64,000 bases of DNA from Ceriagrion tenellum (Eukaryota > Arthropoda > Insecta > Odonata > Coenagrionidae), in contig OY720634.1 of NCBI GenBank assembly GCA_963169105.1, forward strand, positions 151,721,584 through 151,785,583, read 5' to 3'. Numbering within the stretch: position 1 is the stretch's first letter; each line of letters opens with the position of its first letter. The notes under the pieces were generated by a model. It was given only the letters and a program-made list of their open reading frames with translations. It was not told the origin of the DNA and did not search any database. This document shows positions 32,569-43,399 of the stretch, in pieces. The translations under genes and the position numbers were made by a program.

Positions 32569-35500
32569 CTATTCTGTTGTTGGTAAAGGCACCAACTTAA
32601 CCACTGGCCTTTTTAATATACCTGATGCACATTGTATTTCCGCGACCCTAATTATGCCTGTGGAATCAGCAAATGTTTTAATGATACGCCCCATTATCCA
32701 CTGAGAAGGGGGAAGGTTCGGTTCACGTATTAAAACCAATTGACCGATTTTAATATTTGGTGACATTTGCGTCCATTTCGATCTCTGCTGTAACGTGTGC
32801 AGATATTCCCAAGACCACCGACGCCAGAAGTGGCGATAAATTTGCTCAACCAGTCGCCACCTAACGGGAAGAGGAAAACATTCTTCTGTAATGTGAGCAG
32901 GCAGTCCTATTAGTGGACGGCCTATCAAAAAATGGCCAGGCGTTAGGCAGTCGATCTCCGAAGGATCGGATGATATTGGAGTCAACGGTCGGGAATTTAA
33001 AATGGCTTCAATTTTACTAAAAAGCGTCGCGTATTCCTCGAAATTTAGAGCGTGGCCATGAAGGAATCTGCGCAAATGGTATTTTACTGATTTAATGCCA
33101 GCCTCCCAAAGTCCCCCAAAATGGGGAGCGGAAGGGGGATTAAACTTCCAAACGATACCCGAATCTGGCAAAAATGACGTTAAGGTCTTCTTGTGGCCCT
33201 GTGAACGGATCATTTGATACAGATCCTTTAAATATCTATCGGCCCCAACAAAATTAGTGCCACAATCTGAATGTATCACTTTAGGGATACCGCGTCGGGA
33301 TATGAATCTCTGAAATCCCGCTATAAAAGCTATGGTTGACAGAGATGTCACTAACTCTAAATGAACCGCCTTAGTGGTGAAGCAGATAAATAGACACAAA
33401 TAACATTTATCATGTGCTGCATTTCTCCTATTACTTAACTTGTAGGTGAAAGGACCCCCATAATCTACTCCAATTAAAGAAAATGGTGGGTTAGGGACAA
33501 CCCGCGCCGATGGTAACGGTGACATAATGGGCTGAAGGTGGGCTCCTCGATAACGTGCACACACAATGCACTTAATTATTTCCGATCTCACAAGTGCTCT
33601 ACCAGATATAATCCAAAATTTTCTGACGATTAATGCCTCTACCATTCGAGGTCCCCCGTGCAGAGATGCAAAGTGATAATGCCGCACAATCAATCTAGAG
33701 AGATGACTCTCTTTAGGCAACAAAACAGGTTGTTTTTGTGATTGAGGCAATGCGGAATTAATGAGCCTGCCGCCCACCCTGAGGATCCCTTGATCATCAA
33801 TAATAGGAGAGAGACGGGCAAAAGTCGAATGAAGACACTTGTTTCGAGAAATCGAATGGAGGACATCCTTGAAATGACATTTCTGAACCAGTTTTATGAT
33901 GAGGTTAAGAGATTCGGTCCATTCAGATTCCAAAATAAGAAGATTGGATGGTCGCTGCACTCCCTTACAACCAGAGATAAATCTACGCACAAATACAACT
34001 GTTCGTATTAATTTCAAGTAGCAGGAATACGCCTTCATCCAATGACATGAACATCCCTTTTCATCTTGGATGGCCCCTGCCCATTGCGATTGAATCTTCA
34101 CCTCCGGTAGATCATTGGCATATTTACTTTCCGAAGGTATAGAGGGCCACTTTGATTCATCCTCCCTTAGAAATTCCGGACCGGACCAATATAAGTCACA
34201 TAGCAGTAACTGATTTGGCATCATTCCCCTCGAGACACAATCCGCTGGATTGTTGGATGATTCAATGTGTCTCCACGAAGAACTGGGAATTGAAGCCGTA
34301 ATGTGGGTGATTCTGTTAGCAACAAAGGTCTTTAATGAATGAGGTGACATTCGCAACCACGCCAACACAATCTGAGAATCGGTCCAAGCGTATATTTTGA
34401 GGATCTGAAATCTTTTGTCCAAAAAAGATGACAAACGGGATAGAAGCTTAGATAATAAGTACGCTCCCAATAACTCAAGCCTTGGAATAGATAAAGTTTT
34501 CAAGGGAGCAACTTTACTTTTAGCCGCAACTAGATGAACATTAATTTCTGATTCTGCGACCGTTCTTATATACACCACCGCACCGTAGCCGCGCTCCGAT
34601 GCATCACAGAATCCGATCAGCTGCGCCTCTGAAGAAGACCGGGGAAATATATATCGAGGAAACTTTATCTGCTGCAACAACTGACTCTGCGAGACAAAAT
34701 TATCCCATTGATTCCTAATGCCTTCTGGAAGGGAATCATCCCAAGATAATTTTTCATTCCACAGGGATTGCATCAAAACTTTAGCCCATAAAGTTACGGG
34801 AGACAAAGCCCCAATCGGGTCAAAAATTCTGGCAATGTTCGAAAGCAGCTTTCTTTTTGAATTGACCACAGCATCAAAATTGACATGGTAGGAAAAAGTA
34901 TCGGATTTTGGTGACCAGTACATTCCCAAAACTTTTAAAAGGCAAACATCGCTCGAATCAAAATTTAAAATTGATACCCGTTTCTCCTCGGGAATATGAC
35001 TTAATAATTCCGGAGCATTGCTTGCCCATTTTCCAAGAGAAAAGCCTCCTGACAAAAGCAAGGAAATTAATTGCTTTTGCAAATTTAGCGCCTCTGAAAT
35101 CGAGCTCGCTCCCGTGACGATGTCATCAACATATGTATCATGAAGAAGCACCTTTGAGCCTAAAGGGAAATTTTGTCCTTCATCACTGGCGAGCTGATGT
35201 AGAGTTCTGATCGCTAGAAAAGGTGAAGAAACAACTCCGTAGGTCACCGTATTCAATTCATAATCCACTAATGAGGACGATGGATCCTCTCGGAAGACAA
35301 CGTGTTGATAGGTGCAATGGTCGGGATGTAACGATATTTGTCGATACATTTTCGCAATGTCGGTAATAAACGCGACCTTATGCGTCCTAAATCCAATTAA
35401 AAGGTCAAAAATGTCCCTTTGAAGTTTGGGACCAGTTTCTAAGACGTCATTTAGTGAATTACCGAGTGATGTCTTCGCCGAGGCATCGAAAACAACACGT

Positions 35501-37833
35501 ATTTGACCGCACTGGGAAGCATCCTTAAACACGGCATGATGGGGCAAATAATACGATCCGGGACTCGTAGACCTGGACATATGTCCCAGCGATTCGTACT
35601 CGCTCATGAATTTATGGTACTCGCCTTTTAACCGCGAGTTCCTTGACAATCTGCGCTCCGTGTTCATCCAGCGCGTGATAGCATATCCATGAGAATCTCC
35701 CAGAGTGGGAGGATATGCCTTAAATGGCAACATAACCTGATATCTACCGTCTGGCATACGACGATGCGTATTTTGAAACCCCACTTCGCATTGCACGTCT
35801 TCAGGTCTCGGTCGAATTTCGACCTCCGCTTCTTCCACCTCCCAAAACCTTTTCAGTTGATTGAGAAGAAGTGTCTCCCTCTTACAAATAGCCAGCGAAA
35901 TTACCTGAGAAGGATTCTGGGGGGCAATGATTGGATAACTTCCCATTATAACCCAACCGAACACAGAATTCATAGCTATCACATTGGCGTAAGACAATGA
36001 TTTCCGCCCTCCAAGAAGAATCCTAGGAAATAAATCCATACCCAATAGCATTTCTATAGGGGCCGGTCTATCGAACTCGGGATCTGCGAGACGCAAATGT
36101 GAAAATTTTTTGAAAATATAGAGCGGGAGAGGAGTTGTTGGAAGTTCATTTAGGACCTCTGATACTACAACCGACTTCGTAGTGAGTACTGGGGTTGACG
36201 TATGTCTTGGAGATAAAGAGCATAAAACTTGACCATGGGGTTGCTGCAGTGGAACATGAGCTAAGCCAAATAGCTCGCCCTCGTAAGCAGATATGGGTAA
36301 GGATAATCGCCTTACAGCCGAGGATGAGATAATAGATAACTGCGAGCCAGGATCAATTAGAATTCTAATGCGTTCCCACGCCCCATTACCAGCCTGAATC
36401 AAGGCAACCGCTGTGCCTAGAATAGTCGAATGCTGCCGATCACTCCGAGTGCATGACGATATGATAGCAGGGGGTATGGGTGAGGTGGTAGATGTTTTTG
36501 ACAAGGAAATACCCTCTTGACTATCGTCACGCAATCCGGTGGAAACCTTTCCTGCGTCCTTCGCGCCGACTGAGTTCCCGTCTTCGGCAGAATTATGTAA
36601 AGACGTGTGGTGATAGCGTTTACATCTTTGACAGCGCATACCTCGCGCTTGACACTTGGGAGCCCAATGCCCCGGCCTTAGGCAATTGAGACATAGCCCT
36701 TTTGAACGCACAAAGGTTGAACGTTGATGACAACTCATTTCAATGTAACGTGGACATTTAAATAAAGGATGCAAAGAAGAACACAATGGACAATTATCAC
36801 GTTTCTCTGAGTAATTAGACATCCTTGAAGAGGCTTCGTTGGCTGAAACTGGCAGAGAAAATTTAAATCTACCTCGAGAATTCGTGGAGGTAAATTTAGA
36901 AACCGTTCCACTTGATGTTTGCAGAATTTTAATTCTTTCCTTTACAAAATCAATTAGATTTGTTGCAGAAGGAAACATGTTTCCACTCAGCGATCCTTCA
37001 AACTGGGATAATATCTCTGAATTCAAAACTCGAGCGGCTAAGCGGAATAAAATAAATTCTCCCAAATCTGGAATATTCAGGGTCCCTAAGGCCGCATACA
37101 TTTCTGCAAACGTTGTCACGAATTGTTGTAACTCTGCTTGATTATTAGAAATTTCCGGAAACGACAACATTTTATCCAAAAATGAAAACCCAAGAATGCG
37201 AGGATTATCATAAAAATCGTTTAATTCTCTCCAGGCGGATGCATAATGAGCTTCGCCAAAAGGTACAGAGGCAATTATTGCCAATGCCTTGCCTTGGAGA
37301 GAGGATTTAAGATAGGAAAATTTTTCAATTGCGGATATATCATTCCGGTAATGCACCACCGATTTAAATATATCACGAAAAGCTGGCCATTCAGAAAACG
37401 ACCCCGAAAACTTCGGAACATCAATGGCTGGGAGTTTACATTTTTGAAATGGCACAGGGGCTTCCCCGTCCACATCACTCGTGGACGCCCTCAATCCATC
37501 AGAAACAGACAAAATAAAATAATACTTCTCCTCGAACTCCTTTGCCAAAACGGAATCTATCTTATGCACGTCCGCGCGATTGCAATTATTGCAGTGCTCA
37601 AAAATTGCCAAATTTTCATCTAAAAAACCACGATAAACCTCCTTTAGACTAGAACACCTGGCAGAAAATACGCCAACATTAGGATGCTCCCTGACTTGCC
37701 CCTGGTATTCACTCAACTGACGTGCCAAATCATACGCGACCGAAAGAGTGGCCTTGGACTGGTCCCGTTTGAATCGCAGAAGGGAAAGACGCGATTCGAA
37801 ATTCTGTCTCGTGGTTATTACACTTTCTGTCAT
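32569..37833 (-). CDS. Gag-Pol polyprotein of BEL/Pao retrotransposon
   Basis: This intact 1754-residue frame encodes the proteins for reverse transcription and integration. In order: Gag with a DUF1759-type region (about 135-300); a Cys/His cluster with one classical CCHC knuckle (C381-C384-H389-C394) and a second CX2CX4HX3H (C401 to H413); a DUF1758-type aspartic protease with D494-P-G496; reverse transcriptase with D825 in TDIAKMY and the YVDD box at 901-904; RNase H with D1077, E1120 and D1152; integrase with an HHCC zinc site (H1387, H1392, C1422, C1425) and the D1457, D1523, E1577 triad; and a C-terminal DUF5641-type region (about 1655-1750). Gag and Pol share one frame, as in many BEL elements. 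The ATG at 37,833 lies about 60 bases after the primer site and is the first good start. The protease motif is DPG rather than the usual DSG/DTG. Confidence 0.97.
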   Translation of the reverse strand: MTESVITTRQNFESRLSLLRFKRDQSKATLSVAYDLARQLSEYQGQVREHPNVGVFSARCSSLKEVYRGFLDENLAIFEHCNNCNRADVHKIDSVLAKEFEEKYYFILSVSDGLRASTSDVDGEAPVPFQKCKLPAIDVPKFSGSFSEWPAFRDIFKSVVHYRNDISAIEKFSYLKSSLQGKALAIIASVPFGEAHYASAWRELNDFYDNPRILGFSFLDKMLSFPEISNNQAELQQFVTTFAEMYAALGTLNIPDLGEFILFRLAARVLNSEILSQFEGSLSGNMFPSATNLIDFVKERIKILQTSSGTVSKFTSTNSRGRFKFSLPVSANEASSRMSNYSEKRDNCPLCSSLHPLFKCPRYIEMSCHQRSTFVRSKGLCLNCLRPGHWAPKCQARGMRCQRCKRYHHTSLHNSAEDGNSVGAKDAGKVSTGLRDDSQEGISLSKTSTTSPIPPAIISSCTRSDRQHSTILGTAVALIQAGNGAWERIRILIDPGSQLSIISSSAVRRLSLPISAYEGELFGLAHVPLQQPHGQVLCSLSPRHTSTPVLTTKSVVVSEVLNELPTTPLPLYIFKKFSHLRLADPEFDRPAPIEMLLGMDLFPRILLGGRKSLSYANVIAMNSVFGWVIMGSYPIIAPQNPSQVISLAICKRETLLLNQLKRFWEVEEAEVEIRPRPEDVQCEVGFQNTHRRMPDGRYQVMLPFKAYPPTLGDSHGYAITRWMNTERRLSRNSRLKGEYHKFMSEYESLGHMSRSTSPGSYYLPHHAVFKDASQCGQIRVVFDASAKTSLGNSLNDVLETGPKLQRDIFDLLIGFRTHKVAFITDIAKMYRQISLHPDHCTYQHVVFREDPSSSLVDYELNTVTYGVVSSPFLAIRTLHQLASDEGQNFPLGSKVLLHDTYVDDIVTGASSISEALNLQKQLISLLLSGGFSLGKWASNAPELLSHIPEEKRVSILNFDSSDVCLLKVLGMYWSPKSDTFSYHVNFDAVVNSKRKLLSNIARIFDPIGALSPVTLWAKVLMQSLWNEKLSWDDSLPEGIRNQWDNFVSQSQLLQQIKFPRYIFPRSSSEAQLIGFCDASERGYGAVVYIRTVAESEINVHLVAAKSKVAPLKTLSIPRLELLGAYLLSKLLSRLSSFLDKRFQILKIYAWTDSQIVLAWLRMSPHSLKTFVANRITHITASIPSSSWRHIESSNNPADCVSRGMMPNQLLLCDLYWSGPEFLREDESKWPSIPSESKYANDLPEVKIQSQWAGAIQDEKGCSCHWMKAYSCYLKLIRTVVFVRRFISGCKGVQRPSNLLILESEWTESLNLIIKLVQKCHFKDVLHSISRNKCLHSTFARLSPIIDDQGILRVGGRLINSALPQSQKQPVLLPKESHLSRLIVRHYHFASLHGGPRMVEALIVRKFWIISGRALVRSEIIKCIVCARYRGAHLQPIMSPLPSARVVPNPPFSLIGVDYGGPFTYKLSNRRNAAHDKCYLCLFICFTTKAVHLELVTSLSTIAFIAGFQRFISRRGIPKVIHSDCGTNFVGADRYLKDLYQMIRSQGHKKTLTSFLPDSGIVWKFNPPSAPHFGGLWEAGIKSVKYHLRRFLHGHALNFEEYATLFSKIEAILNSRPLTPISSDPSEIDCLTPGHFLIGRPLIGLPAHITEECFPLPVRWRLVEQIYRHFWRRWSWEYLHTLQQRSKWTQMSPNIKIGQLVLIREPNLPPSQWIMGRIIKTFADSTGIIRVAEIQCASGILKRPVVKLVPLPTTE

Positions 37834-37895
37834 AATTGCACTGAACGCTCTAAATTAATTAAAATAGAATAAAGCCTAATGATTTCCAAATGTGG

Positions 37896-37913
37896 TCCCG
37901 GGTTTCGGCACCA
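37896..37913 (-). other. Primer-binding site, tRNA-Phe
   Basis: On the element strand the bases read TGGTGCCGAAACCCGGGA, a full 18-base complement of the 3' end (with CCA) of eukaryotic tRNA-Phe. It lies five bases inside the 5' LTR. Reverse transcription would start here. Confidence 0.9.
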
Positions 37914-37918
37914 AAAAA

Positions 37919-38384
37919 TGTCGCGTCACGGGGCCGTTGTGTCCCGCCCGAAATGCAATTCATGCAGGGCCGGAACTTAGCCTTACGTTTACAACGAAAA
38001 ATAATAAAAGAAAAAAAAAATGAGGGACTGGAAACCAAATCTTAAATAAAATGAAAAGGAAGAAATGAAGGGGGTGGAGAAGAAAATAAGGAAGGGATTC
38101 CCGCCTTACCTTGGCTTCCGCCGAACTCTGCACCCCATGCGTCCGTCGACGACTTGTTCCTCGCCAGAACTTCGGCGAGATAATTATACCTTCCTCTTCG
38201 CCTTGACACAGGCGAACGAATGCCTTCCTGTTAGGCATGCACTCTTCTTCCTTGGCTTCTAGAGCCCTCTATATGCGAAGAGTTGCAAAAAAAACAAAAA
38301 ACCAAGGCAGGCGGGAAAAAGGAAGAAAGGAGGGAAATTCAACTTAAAAGAAAAGAAAAACATAAGGCTGTTCCGGCCCGAACA
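37919..38384 (-). repeat. 5' LTR of the BEL/Pao element
   Basis: It appears identical to the LTR at 31,832-32,297. On the element strand it carries TATA-like stretches (GCATATAGAG and GGTATAATTATC) in its first half, and an AAGGTAAGG sequence resembling a splice donor (plus-strand 38,104-38,112). Promoter and donor roles are inferred from sequence only. Confidence 0.97.
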
Positions 38385-38389
38385 CGCTC
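38385..38389 (+). repeat. Target-site duplication, right copy (CGCTC)
   Basis: This exactly matches 31,827-31,831 and directly follows the 5' LTR edge. Confidence 0.9.
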
Positions 38390-38509
38390 CATATCAAATT
38401 AAAAACATTTTTTTTCTCACAACTGCACAAGACGATCGACGACCTCTTCATTTTAAACGCAGAAAGCAACGAGGAGGAGAATGCTTACCACGCCATAAAT
38501 TCCTTTTTA

Positions 38510-39500
38510 AAACTCTGAGGTTTTCACGTCCCTGCTATAAAAAATATGTATTCACAATTTGGCGAATAAAATAGAGGGTTATATGCCGAAGGTTCGTTCA
38601 TAAATTGATATAACATAGGAGAGATTATAGACCATTTTGAGATGAGCAGTACTCATCAATGGGGAGTGATTGCGTTCATTCGTGGTAGCAGGATTGGGGA
38701 CTGAAACTTAATCTCAGTACATGCACTACACCACACTTCTTGCGGAAGTCATCACACAAACGCCATATCTACACTGCGGGTGGAGTAAACATCAGTCTTA
38801 AGATAAAGTCAAATACCATGGAATTACCTCAACGTCAGCCCTATCTTCGGTAACACACATACAAAACATGTACGGCACAGCACATTTATCTAGAATTTAT
38901 CAGATAAACCAGTATTTATCAAGCGTATAACAGGAAGGTCCTCGGATGAATTTTTGGTGCTACTTTACTCTGGTTAGGCCACACCTGGAATGCATCGCCA
39001 TCATTTGAGATCCTGGACAGAAAGATTTAACCAAAAATTAGATGAAATACAAAGGATAATAAAATACGAAGCGCGCTTAGTTAAAAACTGTTACGAGCGA
39101 GCATTCGTGTTTCACAGATTTTAGAGGGATTAGGCTGGGAGCTACTAGAGCCTCGGAGACTACATGCTAGGCTTAGTTTGCTTGAGAAATTCAGATCAGG
39201 TGTGTTTCAGAGCGATGCAGAGAATATTCATTTGACGCCGCATATCTCTAGGTCCGACAGAGACGATAAAATAAGAGAGATATGTTGCCAAAAAAGGTAA
39301 GATTAAAAATTCGTTCTTTCCACGCTCAATAAATGGCCACAATGAAAACTGAGCTCCACTCAAAACATACAGTACACTTCGCCATTTCACCTTCCAAAAC
39401 CCTGTCAATTACACCATTACACGACTGGTGTCCTCACACCCCCTACCACACGCCCATACGGCGGTTCGCAGGTTTCTGTAGATGTAGATGTGATACGAAA
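38510..39500 (+). mobile_element. LINE family A, longest copy (A3), decayed
   Basis: This copy reaches furthest upstream in the family. On the plus strand it includes a fragment like 'LVRPHLE' (about 38,960-38,980), the 'ARLVKNCYERAF' region (about 39,075-39,110), the 'LRLGATRASETTC'-like closing block with broken frame, and a 3' tail ending CTGTAGATGTAGATGTG at about 39,476-39,492. Matches to 900-1150 (reverse complement) extend it to about 38,510. Multiple stops and shifts make it a pseudogene. Confidence 0.75.
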
Positions 39501-41045
39501 GCCGACAAACGTATGCATCATGTAGCCACCGCAGTGAAGTCGTAATTTCTCGAGACGGACGTGTATTTCATAGAACTATTGTCATCGCGATAACAGACGC
39601 GGAGTCACTGGCTTTCCTCTTTCACAAGCTTTCCTCGACCAACGACATTATCTCGCCTGGCCAAAAGAACGTATGATCAGGCGCTTTCGCTGTATTCCGT
39701 TAAATACACAAGCTTCCCTTAACTGGCTGAGTTACATCTTCATTTCACTAGACTCTGCATATTAACCTGACTCTAACAACAGCACAGAAGGTCAGAAATA
39801 CGATTAGAAAATAATGATATTAGCTGAATGGGACAGACATTTAGTTCCCTTGTCATTGAGGCACTGCGCTTCAGCCAATTGAGCCACCTCTCGAGTCATA
39901 AGATGCATCTTAACCATAGGTAAGGAAAAGTTTTGTACAAAATCCTCCAGGTGGCGGATTTCGAACTCGATCGAGGCGTTTTGACATCGGGAGCCTCTCA
40001 CTCCAGGCTCCTGGATGACAGTGACTCCCAGGCAACAGTGCCTGGAAGATGTTTCCAAGTCTCCAGTGCGTACGTACGGGCAGCGCAGACCAAAGGTTTG
40101 TGAGAGATGCCTGAACTATTTGGGCACCATCTGAGCATATTATCGAAGAAAGGTTGACACATCTCTATATTTTTTCGACTTCTCACTACAATTATTAGTT
40201 TTTGTAAAAAAAATGTACATAATATATTGCTGATTACCCGGTAGTTTATTAATGCAAGGAGATAAATTGTCACATTTAAGATACAGGTCTCCCCAGGAAA
40301 AGGTATATTATTTATACTCTGAAACTTTCAAGTTTTTTTCATGAGTTTTTTTAAAGTATTAAATGTATCTGGAAATCATGACGAGATGCGACCAGACAAG
40401 CAGGTGAGATAAGACTGGTCACAGGGTCTTGTTGTCCCAAAGTTTACTGGGTCTTGTTAAGTCTTCCGGCATTGTGTTCAGGGATGGCAGATGGCGTTTA
40501 TTCATTTTTCCTAATGTGAACGCAACCTGACGTCCTCTGATCCCAAAGTATACTGGGTAAGTTATGATTTTACCAGAGGAAAAGGAAGCAGAGAGGAAAA
40601 GGTTAGATAAAAAGGCAAAAGAGGCTAAAAGGAGAGTTCTTTTACCAATAAAGTATCGTGAAAGATACCGCAAACAGAATCAAGCCAGTCCTTAAAAAAT
40701 GCGATATGATGACAATATTTAAATCGAAGTTACAAGTAAAAATCTAGCTTATAAACGCCGGAAAAAGGGTTTCTAAGCATAATGAAAGTGTTAACCGCGT
40801 TCCTCGCGCCACACATTTCCGTATATACTGTAACAAGACAGTGAGTGCGCTTCTTATAAATGAAATGGATATCTTGTGCATTTGGACCTTGGCTGCTGAC
40901 CGCATACAATGACAGTACGTAATATTTATCTTTCAACTTTTTAAGCTGCAATGTCCTCACATATTGCTCATTTATCTATTTTCAAAGTTCAAAAGAAAAA
41001 TTTCTAATTTAAGGGATCAAACTGGCCTATTAAGGATCAGGTCCT
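39501..41045. other. Stretch without recognisable gene; possible degenerate tRNA-derived SINE at 39,860-40,050
   Basis: On the minus strand near 39,890, GGTGGCTCAATTGGCTGAAGC resembles a tRNA box A. Around 39,950-40,020, repeated 'ccaggctcctgg' and 'cccaggcaacagtgcctgg' segments form small hairpins. A phrase 'cccaaagt.tactgggt' occurs twice at about 40,436 and 40,541. No gene is seen. Confidence 0.35.
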
Positions 41046-41560
41046 CTCCAAGCTATATAAAGCATAGCCTGATCAGTGGGAAGGTGGAACAAATAGATTT
41101 AACCTAAAAAATAATAAAATACAAAGCAAAGCAGCGCGCTTCGTTAAAGACTGTTACGAGCGTACTACATATAGTGTATCACAGCTTTCGGAGGGATTAA
41201 TGTCGGAGCCCCTAGCGATTAGGAGGCTACATGCTAGGCTTAGGTTGCTTGATAAACTCAGAACTGATATTTTTCAGAGCGACATAGAGAATATTATCAT
41301 GACTCCTCACCACATCTCTAGGTCTGACAGATGCGATAAAATAAGAGAGATACACTGCCGAACAGATAGGTACAAAGACTCGTTCTTTCCGCACACAATA
41401 AGCGACCACAATAAAAATTGAACTCCAGTAAATACACTCCTATAATACATGTCACCATTTCATCTCCAAAAAACTTACACCTTTACACGGCTGGTGACCC
41501 TAACACTCCCTGCCACATGCCCATGCGGCGGCTGGCGGGGTATTATGTAGATGTTGATCA
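41046..41560 (+). mobile_element. LINE family A, 5'-truncated copy (A4)
   Basis: The plus strand encodes the same CR1/L2-like reverse-transcriptase end as the other copies. The open part (41,200-41,421) has RRLHARLRLLDKLRTDIFQS and a stop before a 3' region nearly identical to that of the 54 kb copy. The 3' end is at about 41,555 (GTAGATGTTGAT). A frameshift and stops precede the open part. Confidence 0.8.
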
Positions 41561-42140
41561 GTGGGGAAGTACATCACAGCACTTGAACCAATTTTCCGGA
41601 GAAACAATCTTTCTGGTATCATCCGCCGGTAACTTATTTAAATAGATTAGCATGAGGCTAATATTTCGGATTTTGCTAATTTAACACGTGAACATTAATT
41701 TGACGGCATTTCTAACTCTCCAGCACTCCACGACAACTGAGGATTAAATGGAACGAGGCCCTGGGCTCACATTCAATTGGTCAAGTTGTTGGGCTGGGCA
41801 CGAAGAGGGGGGCGCGATGGGAGAGGGTTGAGGGGTGGGAGTAGATCAGCCCACGGACTGGGTCAAGAGAAGAGGCAGAGAGGGCAGGGCGGCGGATGCG
41901 GTCAAGACGGGAAGTGCAGCCCATGCCAACAATCAGATTGCTCTCCACATTGACGCCAATTGTAGCCCACCACTTGGACTGGATCTGAAGTAACACTCCG
42001 GGGCGCCTGCGCGTCCTAAGGGGGACTTCCCCACCCACTCCCATTAAACAAGAGATCGACGCCCGTGACTGGGAGAAACAAATGAGTTCTCAAGTGTAAG
42101 GAAGGGCACGCGGCGTAACGTAACTCCGGCTATAAGCTGT
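41561..42140. other. Stretch without recognisable gene
   Basis: I see no gene or repeat. The minus-strand frame 41,781-42,044 has no domain resemblance. Confidence 0.35.
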
Positions 42141-42144
42141 GTTC

Positions 42145-42505
42145 ACATGGGTGAGGAATCTACGGAAACGGCGTGTCTGCGGAGTCCGTGCATGTAGCCT
42201 ATCAAAAAGGAGTGGGCAGACTCTGTTCCTCAGGCTCCGCGGGTTTGCTTTCCCACAAAAATTGTCTAATGTCATTCAATAAAGGAGTTCTGTGGTTTTA
42301 ATTCGCGCCAGCTGATTTTTAACTGTTTTCGAGGGGTCTGACGTCACGTTCCGCCAGCGGAAAGGTGAAAATATCAAAATTTTCTGACCGCACGATCCGC
42401 GGGCTTAAGCTCCGCCCCCTGCAGAACAGACTCCGCTAACTCCCCTGTGATTGGCTAGATGCATTTCCGCAGACACGCCGTTCCGCAGATTCCGCACCCA
42501 AGAGA
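42145..42505. repeat. Foldback, arms about 95 bp, GC-rich
   Basis: The left arm (about 42,148-42,245) and right arm (about 42,405-42,500) are reverse complements at about 75-80%. Shared blocks: CGGCGTGTCTGCGGA, TGGGTG(A/C)GGAATCT and GCAGACTCTGTTC against its complement (GAACAGACTCCGC). The loop is about 160 bp. It resembles a MITE with long subterminal inverted repeats; no target duplication was found. Confidence 0.65.
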
Positions 42506-43100
42506 ACCCAACTTCAATCTTCGTCTCCTTCGACAAACGAACATTAGTTATCACCAAAGCGAGCCGCCCCAATGTCGCGCGGCACAGGGCACGTCGCTCA
42601 AGGTCATCAGACATGCGCATCCACGTGTTACACTACAAGCCGCATGGGAGCGTGTCAGGGAGTGTTATGAGACCAGCCACAAGAAAGGGAGGCAATGGGA
42701 AGAAGTGATTGGAAGAGGGAAAGGACAAAATGAACTCTACGGCAAATAAAGGTGCTCCTCTGGGTTTGGTTCTGCTTCCCTCGCAGCATTATTTCTTATA
42801 TAAATGGCTGATTTACCTACCTCAATCAATGGCATGAGTACCAGGGAAAGTACTTACAAAAGCAAGTAAAACGTATACATACATACATAAATACCAATCA
42901 CGCCGTTCCCATTCGGGATAAGCACAGTCACAAAGTTTCACTCATAAATACATATGTGTACACCTAACTCTGCTTCAATAATTTCCTCCATACTGACCTA
43001 TCCTTGCAAACCTCTTTTGCCTCTTTTACCCCCATACACTGATTCATACACGCTCTCCTGTTTTTAAGACTCCTAATGTTCCTCCTCCTAAGAATTTCCT
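42506..43100. other. Stretch without recognisable gene; short family A remnant
   Basis: At about 42,630-42,685 a short segment ('acaagccgcatgggagcgtgtcagg') resembles the 3' untranslated end of LINE family A on the minus strand. A CATA microsatellite lies at about 42,873-42,890. No gene is seen. Confidence 0.4.
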
Positions 43101-43103
43101 CAA

Positions 43104-43232
43104 CCACAACTTTCTCGGCCTACCTCTTCCTCTCGCACCATTCATTTCACTCTTATATATCTGTTTTGTCATTCGACTCTCATCCATTCTCTCAACATGG
43201 CCAAACCAACGAAGCACACTCCTTTCATTTAT
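43104..43232 (-). mobile_element. LINE reverse-transcriptase C-terminal fragment
   Basis: On the minus strand, NERSVLRWFGHVERMDESR followed by ARGRGRPRKLW is the characteristic C-terminal block of RTE/R1/jockey-like LINE proteins. Only about 43 residues are preserved; the surrounding frame shows no further similarity. Confidence 0.7.
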
Positions 43233-43399
43233 AGTAAAACGTGGTTTAAATAAATAATGCTCTCTAATATGGATACTCGACATCAATACTCCTATAACAT
43301 CGATCAAGCAAAATAATGAGCTCTTCGGCTCAGATATATTCAACGGTATCCGGCGAGATATGGTGGAACATCATTGTGAGCTTTAAAAGAAAAAACTTG

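Larger units (their letters stand above)
31832..38384 (-). mobile_element. Complete BEL/Pao LTR retrotransposon
   Basis: The element is 6553 bp, with 466-bp LTRs, primer-binding site, one long Gag-Pol frame, a purine tract and exact 5-bp target duplications. The two LTRs lie at a constant offset of 6087 bases and I see no difference between them by eye, so the insertion is recent. The single frame has no stop or frameshift. No env-like frame follows pol. It transcribes leftward, with its 5' LTR at 37,919-38,384. Confidence 0.97.

Noticed and set aside
33742..37623. Plus-strand frames of 60-125 residues across the BEL element
   Set aside because: They are antisense shadows of the Gag-Pol frame.
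32569..37833. Envelope gene (endogenous retrovirus) downstream of BEL pol
   Set aside because: Only about 270 bases lie between the pol stop and the 3' LTR, with no membrane-protein frame.
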